The translations under genes were made by a program, and so were the position numbers. Below are positions 11,063 to 23,050 of a DNA stretch of 64,000 bases, piece after piece. Under the pieces are notes generated by a model. That model had not been told where the DNA came from. It was given only the letters and a program-made list of their open reading frames with translations, and searched no databases. Position 1 is the first letter of the stretch. The number at the start of each line of letters is the position of its first letter. The stretch is taken from positions 7,985,036 through 8,049,035 of the forward strand of contig OX335643.1 of assembly GCA_946894095.1 (NCBI GenBank), written 5' to 3'. The DNA comes from Incurvaria masculella (taxonomy: Eukaryota; Arthropoda; Insecta; Lepidoptera; Incurvariidae).

Positions 11063-13291
11063 TACCGATATTCACTACCGATATTCGACTTTCTTTTTCT
11101 CGGGACGAGTCTGTTGTGGCTGCATTCCTAGACATATCTGCAGCTTACGATAATGTCCTCCTACCAAAGCTCAAACAAAAAATGCTAAATCTACATATAC
11201 CAGAAAAAATTGTTGCATATATTTTTAATATATTATCTCAAAGAACAATAATGTTAAGAGTAGAGGAACAATCAAACGACTCTAGAATAATCTGGAAAGG
11301 TTTACCACAAGGCTCTGTTCTCAGTCCTTTACTTTATAATATTTACACCCATGATCTTGACAGATCAATAAACTCCTTTTCACGTGTCCTGCAATATGCG
11401 GATGATTTACTAATATACTCACCCCATAAATCTATTCCTAAAGGAGCTGAACAAATTGAATACTCGCTAAGATCTTTGAACACATGGTTAACTGAACATG
11501 GGTTGGAACTGTCAGCCCAAAAGAGCTCTATAGTAGTATTCAGTAGAAAAAGAATTGTACCCCCTATCACTATCACATACAACAATACAATTATTCCATT
11601 ACATATTCAAACTAAATTCCTTGGCATAATCCTGGATTCAAAAATGACAGGTGTCTCTCATCTAAATTATGTAATAAAAAAATGTGAAAAAAATATTAAC
11701 ATTATACGCACTCTAGCTGGGGTTTGGTGGGGAGCTCATCCATACTACCTCAAGTTATTGTACAATGCAATAATACGAAGTCATTTGGATTACGGTTCCT
11801 ATATTTTAGAACCCTGCAATAGAACTGCTCTTAATAAGCTTAACATTATCCAAAACAAATGCCTGCGTATTATAACAGGTGCCATGAAATCAAGTCCTAT
11901 AAATGCTCTGCAAGTAGAATGCGTTGAACCTCCTCTTTATTTTCGCCGTCAGTTCTTGGCTGATCGTTTCTTGTTCAGGGCAAGCTATTTCTTACATCAT
12001 CCAATAATTCCGAAACTAAATTTACTATCCCGATTTTCTCATACTGCGAAATATTGGGAAAAAAAGGCTCCCACCAGACTTGTAAAAAGTTATCGTAAGT
12101 TCAATAATGTCAAGGCTCCAGTATTCCGTTCTAACTCCTTACCAATGTTTTCATACCCTTTTCAAGTAGTTACGAGCAATGTAGAAGTAATTCCTTTTTT
12201 TGGCATTGAAAAAGAGTCTCCAAATGCTAATGAAGTCTTTCATTCCATCCTATCTGAAAACTGGGAAGGGTGGGAGTATATTTTTACTGATGCCTCCAAA
12301 CTCACGGAGGAAGGCAGTGTTGGAGCTGCAGTATTTCATAAGAACAGCAACATCTACCAACTAATTAAATGCCCTCCAGAGTCATCAGTTTTCACTGGTG
12401 AATCAACGGCATTACTGGAGGCAGTCAAGTTTTCATTATTATTAAAAAAATCTAATAAATTTATAATATTTTCTGATTCCCGTAGTGCTCTTCAATCTCT
12501 CACTCAGAACCCCTTTCATTCTAACACACAAAATCCTATTCCTTTTTCCATTAAAGACATTCTCTACAATAACCCGGACAAACAAACAGTCTTTGCATGG
12601 ATTCCGTCTCACTCAGGCATCCTGCCCAATCACCGGGTAGATGATCTTGCTAAACAAGCTGTTCTGCGAGGGGATAAAATCCCATATAGAAACTACCCAC
12701 ATGATTTAATTGCTCTCCCAAAAAAATCTCTTACTGAAAATTGGACCAAATTGTGGGCTAACTCTAGTAGATTTAAGGGTTCAAATTACGCCAAGATCCA
12801 GCCTAACATCCCTGCTAAGCCTTGGTTTCATCGTATCAAAATTAATAAATCTTCAACTTCTATTATTTGCCGCCTTAGAATAGGCCACTGCTGTTCCCCT
12901 GTTCATTTGGCTAGACTTCATATTAAAGACTCATCAGTGTGCGAATGTGGCCTTGATGACGGGAATTTGGAACATATATTTTTCTGTTGTCCTCTTATTA
13001 ATAAAACTGCTCCTTTATACGATTACCTTCCTCTACTCCAAATTCCTCTTCCTACCAATATTAATTGCTTGCTCTCTTCATCTAACTTTAAAATTCTAAA
13101 GTTACTTGCTTCATTTATCAGTGCAAATGATCTTAAATTATGATTTTCTTTTATGTTTCGTTGGCAACTAATTTCAGAACCTTTTACACTATTTGTATAT
13201 AGCTATGAACTTTGACATTGGCGAAATGTGTTAGATGCACGAAAGCCATTAAAAGGGACCCAAAAGTAGGACCCTAAAAAGAAGAAGAAGA
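11063..13291 (+). mobile_element. 5'-truncated LINE with RT and RNase H, flanked by a 14-bp target duplication
   Basis: The direct repeat agaactctcgaaga occurs at 11049-11062 and 13292-13305 and brackets this 2,229-bp segment. The 3' end is a short A-rich (GAA)n tail after a roughly 150-bp 3' UTR. The open frame starts inside the reverse transcriptase, so the 5' part (any ORF1, the endonuclease and the RT fingers) is missing, as expected from incomplete target-primed reverse transcription. The first 40 bases inside the repeat contain a doubled accgatattc that may be junction filler. An RNase H domain after the RT points to the I/R1-like group of LINEs; I cannot fix the clade. Confidence 0.85.
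11104..13143 (+). CDS. LINE ORF2 fragment: reverse transcriptase + RNase H + Cys-His knuckle
   Basis: An uninterrupted frame of about 675 residues ends in TGA at 13141-13143; there is no natural start because the copy is truncated. In order: RT palm motif AAFLDISAAYDNV; GLPQGSVLSPLLYNIY; the catalytic QYADDLLIYS; and the downstream KFLGIILD. RNase H follows at about residue 390 onward, with FTDAS, GESTALLEAV, FSDSRSALQSL and WIPSHSGILPNHRVDDLAK supplying the acidic residues and His. Near the C-terminus CECGLDDGNLEHIFFCC forms a Cys-Cys-His-Cys knuckle. The frame is free of stops, which suggests a recent insertion, but the missing 5' part makes it non-autonomous. Confidence 0.85.
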   Translation, partial: DESVVAAFLDISAAYDNVLLPKLKQKMLNLHIPEKIVAYIFNILSQRTIMLRVEEQSNDSRIIWKGLPQGSVLSPLLYNIYTHDLDRSINSFSRVLQYADDLLIYSPHKSIPKGAEQIEYSLRSLNTWLTEHGLELSAQKSSIVVFSRKRIVPPITITYNNTIIPLHIQTKFLGIILDSKMTGVSHLNYVIKKCEKNINIIRTLAGVWWGAHPYYLKLLYNAIIRSHLDYGSYILEPCNRTALNKLNIIQNKCLRIITGAMKSSPINALQVECVEPPLYFRRQFLADRFLFRASYFLHHPIIPKLNLLSRFSHTAKYWEKKAPTRLVKSYRKFNNVKAPVFRSNSLPMFSYPFQVVTSNVEVIPFFGIEKESPNANEVFHSILSENWEGWEYIFTDASKLTEEGSVGAAVFHKNSNIYQLIKCPPESSVFTGESTALLEAVKFSLLLKKSNKFIIFSDSRSALQSLTQNPFHSNTQNPIPFSIKDILYNNPDKQTVFAWIPSHSGILPNHRVDDLAKQAVLRGDKIPYRNYPHDLIALPKKSLTENWTKLWANSSRFKGSNYAKIQPNIPAKPWFHRIKINKSSTSIICRLRIGHCCSPVHLARLHIKDSSVCECGLDDGNLEHIFFCCPLINKTAPLYDYLPLLQIPLPTNINCLLSSSNFKILKLLASFISANDLKL

Positions 13292-13305
13292 AGAACTCTC
13301 GAAGA

Positions 13306-14584
13306 GATTTGTTCCAGCCAACCTTTGGGTGTTTGAGATATTCAATGGGTATATATTCGTAGGCAGTGGCGGCGGTAGGTTTGGTTTGAGAGTTTGAGTA
13401 TAAGTGCATATAAATAAATACATAAAACTTACGTAAAGTATAATAACAATAGACCTACATATAAATGTATCATAAATATTGTGTTTTTGTAAACAAGTTT
13501 TGATTTACGACGTCAATGATTTACGATATATACGATATATACACTCCGATATATACGATTAAGATCTATCTCTAAAGACTGGCGCTACACTGGCTGAGGT
13601 AATGTGAGCGTAATCTTATTCTAAAAGTGGGGAGTGATTTAGAACCCTGACGGAGTGTCTCTGTTCTGCACAGCTCATTCCACAATTTCCTCTTTCGACC
13701 ACCGCTCCACCACTTCTTCCGATCAACAATTTTAATTCTGCGCAGGTTTTACGTGGGGTTAACTTTTCGTTATCTGCCGGTTACTTGTGCATTTTTTGAC
13801 ATTATTACGTTAGAAGGCTCATAAGTAGTATCGTCAGGATCCCATCGAGTCCATAACTTGCGGCCGGCGTCAATTATTCGACCGCCGGCGCGGGGCGTCA
13901 CTTGTGTCTAATGGCCGCCGAGGCGAGGAAAAAATCTCCCGCCAACGCAGACTCGACGTCCCGGCCGATGCGCCATATTGGACAGAGCGTGGTCCGGGTC
14001 TACTCTTGAAATTCACATTCGCCTGTGATTCACTGCTGAGTCACAAACTTACGTACACATGAATTGACAGCCATGAGTCACCCTATTGTTGTCCTTAAAA
14101 AAAAGCGAAGCGTAAATGTTTCATTTATATTAGTGACTTGGGTATGCATTCTTCAATCTGACTTACTCCGGTGAGTCGCTTGCAAAATGTCATCCGCTAT
14201 TGAGAAAAAAGTAGGAATCTTTTTTCTACATAGGGTTGTGACAGCTTCTCACCCGAGAACTTCTCGTGTTCGCTCCCTGAATAGACCCGTTGAACTCGTG
14301 TTCGCTTCACGAGTGAAACTGAGCGCAGAATCAGCCCTTGTACTCATAAAGCGAACACGAGAAGTTTTCACACGTTCTAATGAGTAGCTGCTCAGACGTG
14401 AACAAGAGACGCGATTTTCCTTCTACGAATAAAGCACGTGCCTTTATAATCGGTCGGTAGACAAGACACATACTAGGGGATCGTTTTTTATAATAATGTG
14501 GAGTTTATTATTACGTATACTATGTAGCTATAATAAGGTCTGCTAGTGCAGTAAAAGCCTTGCGATTCGATAATCTGGGTAAGG
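13306..14584. other. No gene; GC-rich island and inverted repeat
   Basis: 13855-13990 is GC-rich (cgaccgccggcgcggggcg, atggccgccgaggcgagg) and could be regulatory. 14265-14375 holds the inverted pair gaacttctcgtgttcgct / agcgaacacgagaagttttc, a probable MITE. Confidence 0.4.
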
Positions 14585-14907
14585 ACCTTTGAGCGCGGTT
14601 GGGTTCTGGATGGGTGACCATTTTCAACCGTTGAGGCTGGCCGTGGTTGGTACCATGCCGTGGATTCCACGTTAAACTGTAGGTCCCCTTCCTTACTTAC
14701 TAGGTGGTAGGGTCAAACCCGCCCGGATTGGTACCATCGCATTGAATGAACGATGGTTGAAGCGGCAATGAAAATTGTCCGTGTTTTCCATCCTGTTCAA
14801 TGTAGCTGAGCAATATAAGGAAGCTCCTGGCATGGCACCTAGTTCCCATGCGGTGGTCTGACGGTCTCTTTGGTATTAGCCACCCATGTCCAGTTACATA
14901 AAAAAAA
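14585..14907 (+). mobile_element. SINE copy, 5S-type head (partial)
   Basis: Starts within the 5S-like part (gggttctggatgggtgacca), then ccgttgaggctggccgtgg, the shared body (taccatcgcattgaatgaac) and the tail catgtccagttacata followed by an A run. Confidence 0.7.
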
Positions 14908-14946
14908 GTAATTTATTTCGAAGAAATTATGGCCCTGTTCATAGCG

Positions 14947-15340
14947 AAGTTCACGCACCTCAGAGCTCGTAGCTCAGAGGTGCGTGAACTTGCCTTGCAT
15001 GCGAGAGGTCATGAGTTTAAGACCCCACCCCGTTCATGCACCACTTTATTTTAATTCCTGAGATAGATACGTGCATTCGTGAAACATTTAAGTTTTAGAA
15101 GGATTCCGAACTATAGTTCGGAATCCTTCCAGGTCCCCTTCCGCTACTTTAAGTACCCGGTTTACGCATTGAATGAAAGGATGGTCGAAGTCACAATGGA
15201 AAATTGTCCATGTTTTCCATCCACTTCAATATAGCCGTGCTGATAAATTGAAGGTCCTGGCATGGCACCTAATTCCTTCGGAAATGCGGTGGTTGTAATA
15301 ATATCTTGCCATGGGTGTTGTATAAGCCATCCATCCAGAA
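14947..15340 (+). mobile_element. SINE copy with tRNA-type head and two perfect or near-perfect palindromes
   Basis: The head is tRNA-like: A-box-like tagctcagaggtgcgtg and B-box-like gagtttaagacccc, then catgcaccactttattttaa. A 45-nt hairpin (14947-14991; 21-bp arms, one mismatch, 3-nt loop) covers the start, and a perfect 32-bp palindrome sits at 15098-15129. The shared body and tail follow to about 15340. Confidence 0.65.
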
Positions 15341-16494
15341 TTTCTATACGATTACGGGTGCTACGTTTTACGAAATGGAAATGGAAATTTAAAAACAACA
15401 TAATAAAAAAGAATTTAAAACTATTTAAATGATATGAAAAATGGGGGTTAGACAGACGGACAAGGAAGTGATCCTATATGGGTTCCTTTTTCTTTTGAGA
15501 AACGGAACCCTGGAAACAGCAAGATATATAGCACTCTAATACTTAATATGTAGCTATATGGGCGTCGTCGGATGAGGTTGAGATAAAAAGTCGTTAGTCA
15601 AACTGACCAACGAAAAGTTACTATCAAAACGTCACTGGCACATGGAGGTGAAGAAATAACTGGCATATATTGTATTGACTAGATGTCACTTTTGACACCA
15701 GTTTATTTACTTGTGATTAGTCGTAGGATGTGTCTTTCGTGAACATACTATTCCTGCAACAGATAACACAATGGGGGCTCCGTTACGTTTTCACCGGTCC
15801 CAGAAAAAAAGCACGGGCAAGGTCGCATATGTCTAAGACCCGATCCGCGGGGGCGCCATCTATTTATGGTAATATTTGTAAATAATAGAGAGGGCGCGCG
15901 TATTAAGATACAAATTCGACTGTTGGCGACGGCGCAAAAACAAGAGAAACATGGCGAGCACGCGCGGAAGGGAAGATGCGGCGTAGGGTTGACAAAGTGT
16001 CGATGGAACGCTGAGCTGTCGACAAAACCGCTGGAATGGGGCAAAAAAGCGATTTGTACACTTTAAAATACATGTGTGTGTTAAAATTTATGGAAATGGT
16101 CCTGTCGAATTCGGTTCACCGTCACCCGCAGTCACTTACAGATAATGATTATTTATTTCACGCTAAACTACAAATATTTTTTACATCTTTATTTTCTTAG
16201 CTCCAGTCAACTGAGCTGACGTGACTTGAGTTAAGAAGTCGATAACTCCTTTTGTGCACTCGATTATTTGACATTGTTTCACTTAGCGACAAAAGTGAAA
16301 CAACGAAACTGCTCACTTCCAATCCAAATACTTCGAATGCTTTCTTGGAGACTTCTTCCATGTAGAAATTCACCGATGTCCGAGAATGCATGCTGATTGC
16401 ATGCAACAGCAAACAATTCGATTCGTAATTTGGTGAATGTGACAATTTTGTTGATTTGATCAATTACAATCATAACGCAAAAGAGCGAATATGA

Positions 16495-16740
16495 GTGAAT
16501 TTGTCGTGCCCAGGCGGCCTAGGAAAACGTACATTGACCAGATTGAAGAAGTACTTCATAAAGGTAAGTTTAACTCCACGCTTACGTAGCTCCAGTCGTA
16601 GAACATGTATGAAAATATTGATGTCTGTAGAGGAAGTGAAAGAAGTATCAAGTTATCGAATATTGCATTATATCCTCTGCCTACCCTTCCTAGAAAACGG
16701 CATGATGGTATGTAAATATGTTTGTTTTAATAATAAACGA
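16495..16740 (+). pseudogene. Frameshifted LINE ORF2 C-terminal remnant
   Basis: In one frame VPRRPRKTYIDQIEEVL, then in another frame RRTCMKILMSVEEVKEV. This RPRKTY..DQ...RR.CM..LM pattern is one I associate with C-termini of some insect LINE polyproteins. At least one frameshift. Confidence 0.35.
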
Positions 16741-17816
16741 TTATGGGTGGCTTTGCAGTGAGAACAAAGGTGCTCGGAACCGCCAAATACCTCTCACCTC
16801 GCGAAACCATGATCAGGGAGACACAAATCTTGCTGATTTTCCGTACTCCGAAGACTTTAAGGCATGAGGAAAATCACTCGTTAGTTTCGTACTCTGGCGG
16901 TGCAGCAGAGAAACAGGTTTGAGAAAGGGCACGTTTTCAAAAAACGATGTCAACCATAAAAAGGTAATCTGAAACACTCGGCGCAAATAGCACAAATAGC
17001 GCCGAGTGTTTCGGATATAGCTTGGATTAGGAGAGATAAGAGATGCAAGTTCCAGAGCAGCTTCCATTGCCATACCTATAAAACAGATTACGTGACGCTT
17101 TTAGGGTCTTCAACGAGACCAAGAACTGAGTGTATTGAGTCCAAGAACGGTAACCAGCACTGGTGACTGCCTTCCCAAATGTAGCCACCAGCCTAATCTG
17201 ATTTGTACAGAAAAAGTAGTTTTGGGCAGCTATGAAGACATTGCCTGCAGGCAATATGGTGGCCCATTAGGTGAAACAATATACTTAGCAACATCGTTTA
17301 TTATATAATATTTTATAATTATACTTTTTCTACGCTATGAATGTATGTATGTGTTTCATCTAATCATCATTCATCGTTTTTTTATTATTACAATGGCGAA
17401 TGTAAAACGTTCAAATATTACAAAACGAGAGAGTACCAACAACAACAACAATGTATGCGTAATGGTAAGAATATTCCTTGCAAATGATACATTTTATCGA
17501 TAAGAGCCAACGTATGTTAAAGCACTGAACATCACTAAACGAGCAGGGGTGCGATGTGTCGACATTTCCATGCAGAAAACATAAAAATAACATTTTCGCC
17601 GCCCCTCCCCTCCCTTCTACCCCGCCTCTTCCCGAAGCGCACATCTGCTCAAATATTGAGAGGCGCTGGTCTGCTTAGTTGGGATACGGTTGCGGGTATG
17701 GCCAACCGCGCCTCTAGAAGGATTGGAGTAAAGGACGGAATTCTAATTGGTTGGGTAGCCAGGCTTTACGTGTTACGTATCGTTTCAGGACGAGGTTATC
17801 TCCCTGCTCCGTGAGG

Positions 17817-18000
17817 TTATCGAATGAAAGATGATCGAAGAGGTAGTGAAAACTGTGTTTTTTCCATCCAGATCTTTTTTTATGGAACCTGTCATGGATG
17901 GCTTATACCACACGACTCCCGTCATGATAGTAGCCCAATACACCACAATCCCGCAGGAATTAGGTGCCATGCCAGGACCTTCCCTTTATGAGCTACGCAT
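17817..18000. mobile_element. Two SINE fragments in inverted orientation
   Basis: 17817-17880 reads as body in plus orientation (gaatgaaagatgatcgaaga, ttttttccatccag). 17895-18000 reads as tail in minus orientation (gtagcccaatacaccac, ggaattaggtgccatgccag). Confidence 0.5.
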
Positions 18001-18099
18001 GCAACTACAATAAGCTGCACACATTTTTACAACACGTACAATTTTTCATTGCCGATTCAAACAGAGTTTCATTCAATACCGTGCGATTTAAATCATGGA

Positions 18100-18500
18100 A
18101 CCTAATTCCCATGAGGTGTGTTGGGCTAGTATCATGACAGGTGAAGCAACTCTGGCGCGGTTGGGTTCTAGATGGTTGACCGTTTTGAACCGTTGAGGCC
18201 ACCGGCCATTGTCCGGATTCCAAGTAAAACTGTAGATCCCCTTCCTAACTTACTAGGTGGTAGGGTTAATCCCACCCGGGTTGATACCACATCGCATTAA
18301 ATGAACGAAAATGAAACTTGTCCGTGTTTTCCATCCAGTTCAAAGTAGCCGAGCAATATAAGGAAGGTCGTGGCATGGCACTAGTTCCCATGTGGTGCGT
18401 CAGTCTAATATCATGACAGTTAGCTATCCATGTCCTTCGGGAATGCGGTGTGTTAGGCCAATATCTTGACCGGAGGCATTAGCCATGCATGTATATTTTT
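18100..18500 (+). mobile_element. SINE tail fragment followed by a 5S-type SINE copy
   Basis: A tail piece (ttcccatgaggtgtgttggg) is followed by a copy with 5S-type head remains (ggcgcggttgggttctagatg), body (aactgtagatccccttccta) and a tail in which the ttcggg-aatgcggtgtgttagg segment is doubled. Confidence 0.65.
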
Positions 18501-19383
18501 AAATAAAATACAATGGTAACATTCGATGGCCCAAAAAAAAACTTTTAACTTTTTGATTTCTATCACCTCTTATTCTAGAGATATTAATTTTCAAAGTACA
18601 ATTATGTATCGTAAACCTGGACGCTAGCTCATCGTCGCATCGCCTGGCATCAATGTTGTCCGCTTGCGTGCAGTTCAGTGCTACAACGTTTACAAATGCT
18701 CGCTACGTCGATGCTCGCTACAAAAAGAGTACTGGAGAAGTTTTGTGCGGAGTCTACTTCCCCTCGCAGTTTATTATAAACCACCCCAATAACCAACCAA
18801 TGTTACGCAATACGCAATGGGAGACGCTATACCCACTACGCTCGAAACGTCCCGTGAGGACCATAGAGCTCCAGTAAGTCTTGCGTAGGTCTTATCGCCT
18901 CCGAATAAAGCTTGAGTACAGTGTTCACTCCCTATTCTCCAGATAGGTAAGCTGTAATGTACGCTCACCGTCCGTGAACGAAGCTGCTAACGTTTCAATT
19001 CACGCTCGGGACGACAGATAGGCTGACTCTCATATCTCCAATGTGGTTAGTTGTTCAGTTTGCTACACTGATTTTCCAATGCACATAATGCATCTAGATA
19101 TCTACTGAGGAAAGCGAAAGCGAGAAGTTCAAGTGTTGGGTTCTGTAAAACTCTATGTAGAAAAAAAGTAGGCACTTCTCGCTTTCTTTCCATGAGTAGA
19201 CCCCCTGTCCATTCCATGTCTACACGGCTGGATCGGCCGGAACAACTACTAGCTTTTGCACTTCTACTTCTCCGGACTAGCTCCAGCTGTCTCTTCCAGT
19301 CCAGACTCTCCGCCAGGTACCTTCCGACTTAACCAGGATAACGTACCTGCCTCGCGCCCCGTACTCTTATCAGCCCACTGGGA

Positions 19384-20222
19384 CCAGCGAGCATGGAAGG
19401 ACGGCAGTAGCGTATGTCGGCAGCGGCACAATATCATAGTGGAAAACGTCTAACGTCTTGGTCAGCCTCAATGGCCCAGTGGCGCGACACTTCGGCGATC
19501 GCTCTCCGAAGTTAAGCAATGCTGGGTCCGGTCTGGTCTTGGATGGGTGACCATTCGACCGTTGAGAGAGGCTGGCCGTGGTTCGGATTCCACGTTAAAC
19601 TGTAGGTCTCCTTCCTTACTTACTAGGTGATAGGGTTTATCCCGCCCGGGTTGGTACCATCGCATTGGATGAACGATGGTCGAAGCGGCAATGAAAATTG
19701 TCCGTGTTTTCCATCCAGTTCAATGTAGCCGTGCAATATAAGGAAGGTCCTGGCATGGCACCTAGTTCCCATGTGGTGTGTTGGGCTAATACCATGACAG
19801 AAGGTGTAGTATTAGCCATCCATGTCCAGTCACATAAAAAAAAACTATAGTTACTTCGCTTACGAATTCGCTACTAGGAAACGCAATCTAGCGAGATTGG
19901 GGCTCACGCGAGATCTCGAAAGTTTTTGTATAACAATACCGCGAAATCTCGCCAATTTCGAGATCTCGCGAGATTGGCAATTTTGTGTGTTTATTCTTGC
20001 AAATAATAACAATATTTTGATAAATAAATAAATATATAATAACAATTGTACACGCATCCTTGAATGTTCGTTGCACTAAATAGCGCCTTTCTTACGTGTC
20101 GTTGGAACTAGAGAAAATCGTGAGTGAATTCGTAGCAGAACTCACTCGCCGGCGCGTTACCGGTTACGCCGCCCTTACACAAGAGTCTCGGTTGGTATTC
20201 CCGCCCTTCCATGCTCGCTGAC
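19384..20222. mobile_element. CCAGCGAGC MITE interrupted by the 5S SINE
   Basis: Ends ccagcgagcatggaaggacg and cttccatgctcgctga match the MITE at 842-1121. The SINE (19468-19828) and an AT-rich insert with CGCGAGATCTCG-like palindromes (19885-19975) lie between. Confidence 0.55.
19468..19828 (+). mobile_element. Most complete 5S-rRNA-derived SINE in the window
   Basis: The head contains ctccgaagttaagcaatgct and ggtcttggatgggtgaccat, recognisable as the internal-promoter half of 5S rRNA. The body follows (gtaggtctccttccttactt; cgcccgggttggtaccatcg; gttttccatccagttcaatg) and then a tail (cctagttcccatgtggtgtg; catccatgtccagtcacata) and an A run. About 350 bp. Known class: SINE3-type (5S-derived) elements transcribed by RNA polymerase III. 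It is inserted inside the MITE spanning 19384-20222. Confidence 0.8.
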
Positions 20223-20892
20223 TGTTGCTCGCTGTTGGCGGAGCAGAATCCCGTAAGCATTGATCGCGCTTGCCGGACAACACCCGTTGCCCGCTCCTGC
20301 AGCTAACCACATGCCCCTGCGAGTCCGACCTCAGTGTCGGGGGCCGAAGGCTGACGCCGACGGCGGGCGCACCTCCGACTCCCGCAGTACAAAAAGAGTT
20401 AGTACATGGGGATTCGGATGCAGCGCAGCAAGGCTGGTGGACTGCAGTGCGGCTCCGCGGCGGAGGTGGCTGTGGGTCGCTCGGCGGCCGGAACTGCTGA
20501 TCTTAATGTATTCTAACGATTCTAGGGCTGCGCTCGCTCCAGTTTATCGATACATTCGAACGCAACGCTTTTCGAAGCTCAAGAGGTAATTTATTATTTT
20601 CCGCGCTTTTAAAAACGGGAATGGCTTCATGTATGTGTCGCATTGATATTGTCTTAATCGCATTTTACTAATGATATTACATTATCCTTGATTACTGTTT
20701 ATCGTCTCCATTACATAAAATATCAAGTGATATTATCATTTCACAGGAAACAATCACTGATATTCCGAGATCATAGGAATTGACACTTATAAAAACCATT
20801 AATCAAATAAATTATTTTTTTAAATAATACAGGATAGATTATTTTAAAAGATAAACTACATTATTTGTGTGGAGCTCAACTGAAGATGAGCG

Positions 20893-21035
20893 GACGCATC
20901 ATTATGCTCCCGAAGCTAGGGAAGAACGTTCTCAAGCCGGAGAGCTACTGGCCCATCACACTATTCTCCATCCTCTCGAAGGTCTTCGAAAAGCTCCTCC
21001 TGTGCGTGCTTACCAAGCCGCGGAGCGAGCAGTTC
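20893..21035 (+). pseudogene. Jockey-like reverse transcriptase fragment
   Basis: The frame reads IIMLPKLGKNVLKPESYWPI then TLFSILSKVFEKLLL, the N-terminal RT motif (I-PKPGK...SYRPISLL..LSKV.EKL), ending in a stop about 15 codons later. Confidence 0.6.
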
Positions 21036-22599
21036 TGATTTCGGCCGTACAGGTTTTCTTCATAGACCATTTCGAGAGTGCCTTAGGTATGGCAAAAGTA
21101 TCGAGTCGATAGATAGCATCGGTGGCGCTTCACTGGCGCCGGTCTATCGGCGACTGGCGCGTGCGGGGAATGTATTTTGGTTTTGAATGTATAAATATAT
21201 CATTTGAATTCAGCTGGCAGGGCGGAATTTTGCTTGCTAGTCGTACATTCCGTCCATGATATGTAAAGGCAGGCTTTCGCAACAGTGGGTTCTTTCAGTT
21301 GAACGAAACATAGGTAAGTATGAAAGATAACAGCCGCGTGTATGTGGGTTTTGGGAACCACGTTTCCACGGGAAACACGTTAAAAAACAGCTGAAACCGC
21401 CCCGGTTCAAATGCAATTGCAGCTCGGAGCAAGTTTGAGCGAAAATACACCACTAAAAATTTCGCGTTCCCGTATATCTGGCAGTTTGATTAATGCTTCA
21501 GCAATCAAACTCGTTGCAACTGTTTCGGTGCTACCATGGTGCTAGGACGACGGATCCTCAAATCATATTGTTTTAGTAACATCGATTAATAATATAAATA
21601 TCTTTGATCGATGATTGGATTGTCCATTCACACGGTGACCACGTCACTGCGGGCCGATTGCACATTAGTTCATCAACATAAAATCGACGTCAACGTGTGA
21701 TAGCAATACCGTGTGAAAATACGTCACTTTTAATGGACAGTATGGAAGTCAATTCTTGAAAATGTCTCCAATCGGACCTACGAGTCGCTATTATAAGCCA
21801 GCAAAGTGTGAGTGGAGTCGCGCACGAAGGGTTCCGTACCACACGGAAGTGCTTTACAAGAGTAGAGTTTTATATAGCTTTCAGATTATCACAGAATTTT
21901 TCATAATGTCTAAATGCAGTTAATTAAGTAATTCCGTTTGAAAGTGAAAGTTCTAAATATTATTTTTCTCTCATCCGTCACCCCGCATCGGAAATTAGGA
22001 GAGTTTCCGCTAATTTCTTACTCCCACGGCTGACTGCATCCCCCTGCCCTACACCGCCCATAACGAACTCACCCCCGTCTGGGCAATAGAAAAACCATTA
22101 CAGAAACATTACCAAAGTGTGCGTCTTGCGGAAGAGGGCGAGGTCATCTCTACTGCCAATTTATCTCTATACGCTATAAAGTGTTTTTTCTGTGATTAGG
22201 GAATTCAGATAAAAAAGAAAAAACAACCTAGCGCGCTTACTATGAAAATAGTGAGTCAGGAAGGACGGAAGTATCGCTCGTATTGCGGCAGCTTAACCAC
22301 TTTACCACAAATACTTATGGCAGCGCCGGTCAGTCAGTTCGCATTTGTGAGTCGGCTCAGCTCATCGATGTAAAAAAAAACATTAGTTTTTTTATACAAC
22401 AGTAGTGTTTATAGTTCAATGGCTCAGCCGGTGCCTGCTTGGACATCGTCGCGCCCTGTTTCTCGTCTGCGTTGCCCTTAATTTAGAGACCTTCTAACTC
22501 CAAAGGCATGTCACTCTGTCCTATGGTCTCTACCATGGAGAATGCTAATAGGAGCTGGATAACGCTGAGTTCAATAGGTAAATTTCATCACGAATGCGA

Positions 22600-22835
22600 G
22601 CTGTAAAACTGTAGGTTCCCCCCTATTACATGGTAGGGTTATACCAGCCCGGGTTGGTTATATCGCATTGGATGGAAAGATGGTCCGAAGCGGCTATGTA
22701 AAATTGTCTATGGTCTATGTATCCCTGCCCATAAAGGGAAGGTCTTGACACATAGGACACGGCACCTTTTGTCGAGCTAATGTTCGTATAATGACGGCTG
22801 TTGTGGTATTTATTAGCCAGACATGTCCAGTTACT
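22600..22835 (+). mobile_element. SINE body/tail copy
   Basis: aaactgtaggttccccccta, agcccgggttggttatatcg, gaaagatggtccgaagcggc and catgtccagttacttatac match the family; divergent. Confidence 0.6.
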
Positions 22836-22915
22836 TATACATATTACATATGTAATAATATATTTGTGAAACGTACCCTACAAGATGCACATGTCAGTCA
22901 GTCAGTCAGCGTATT

Positions 22916-23050
22916 TGCGTCCACTGCTGGACATACGCCTCTCCAATTTTTCTCCAGTCCTCCCGGATCTGATCGATACGGAACTACTGCTTTCCGCCGA
23001 CGCACTTGATGTCGTCGTCCCACCTGGCGGGTGGTCTTCCCACACTCCGT
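22916..23050 (-). pseudogene. LINE ORF2 C-terminal fragment
   Basis: On the minus strand, gtccactgctggacatacgc read in reverse gives AYVQQWT-like coding preceded by RPPARWDDDIKCVGG, the end of an RTE-like LINE ORF2 common in Lepidoptera. Heavily decayed. Confidence 0.4.

Noticed and set aside
19468..19560. A genuine 5S rRNA gene
   Set aside because: Only the internal region resembles 5S; the ends do not pair and SINE body sequence follows directly.
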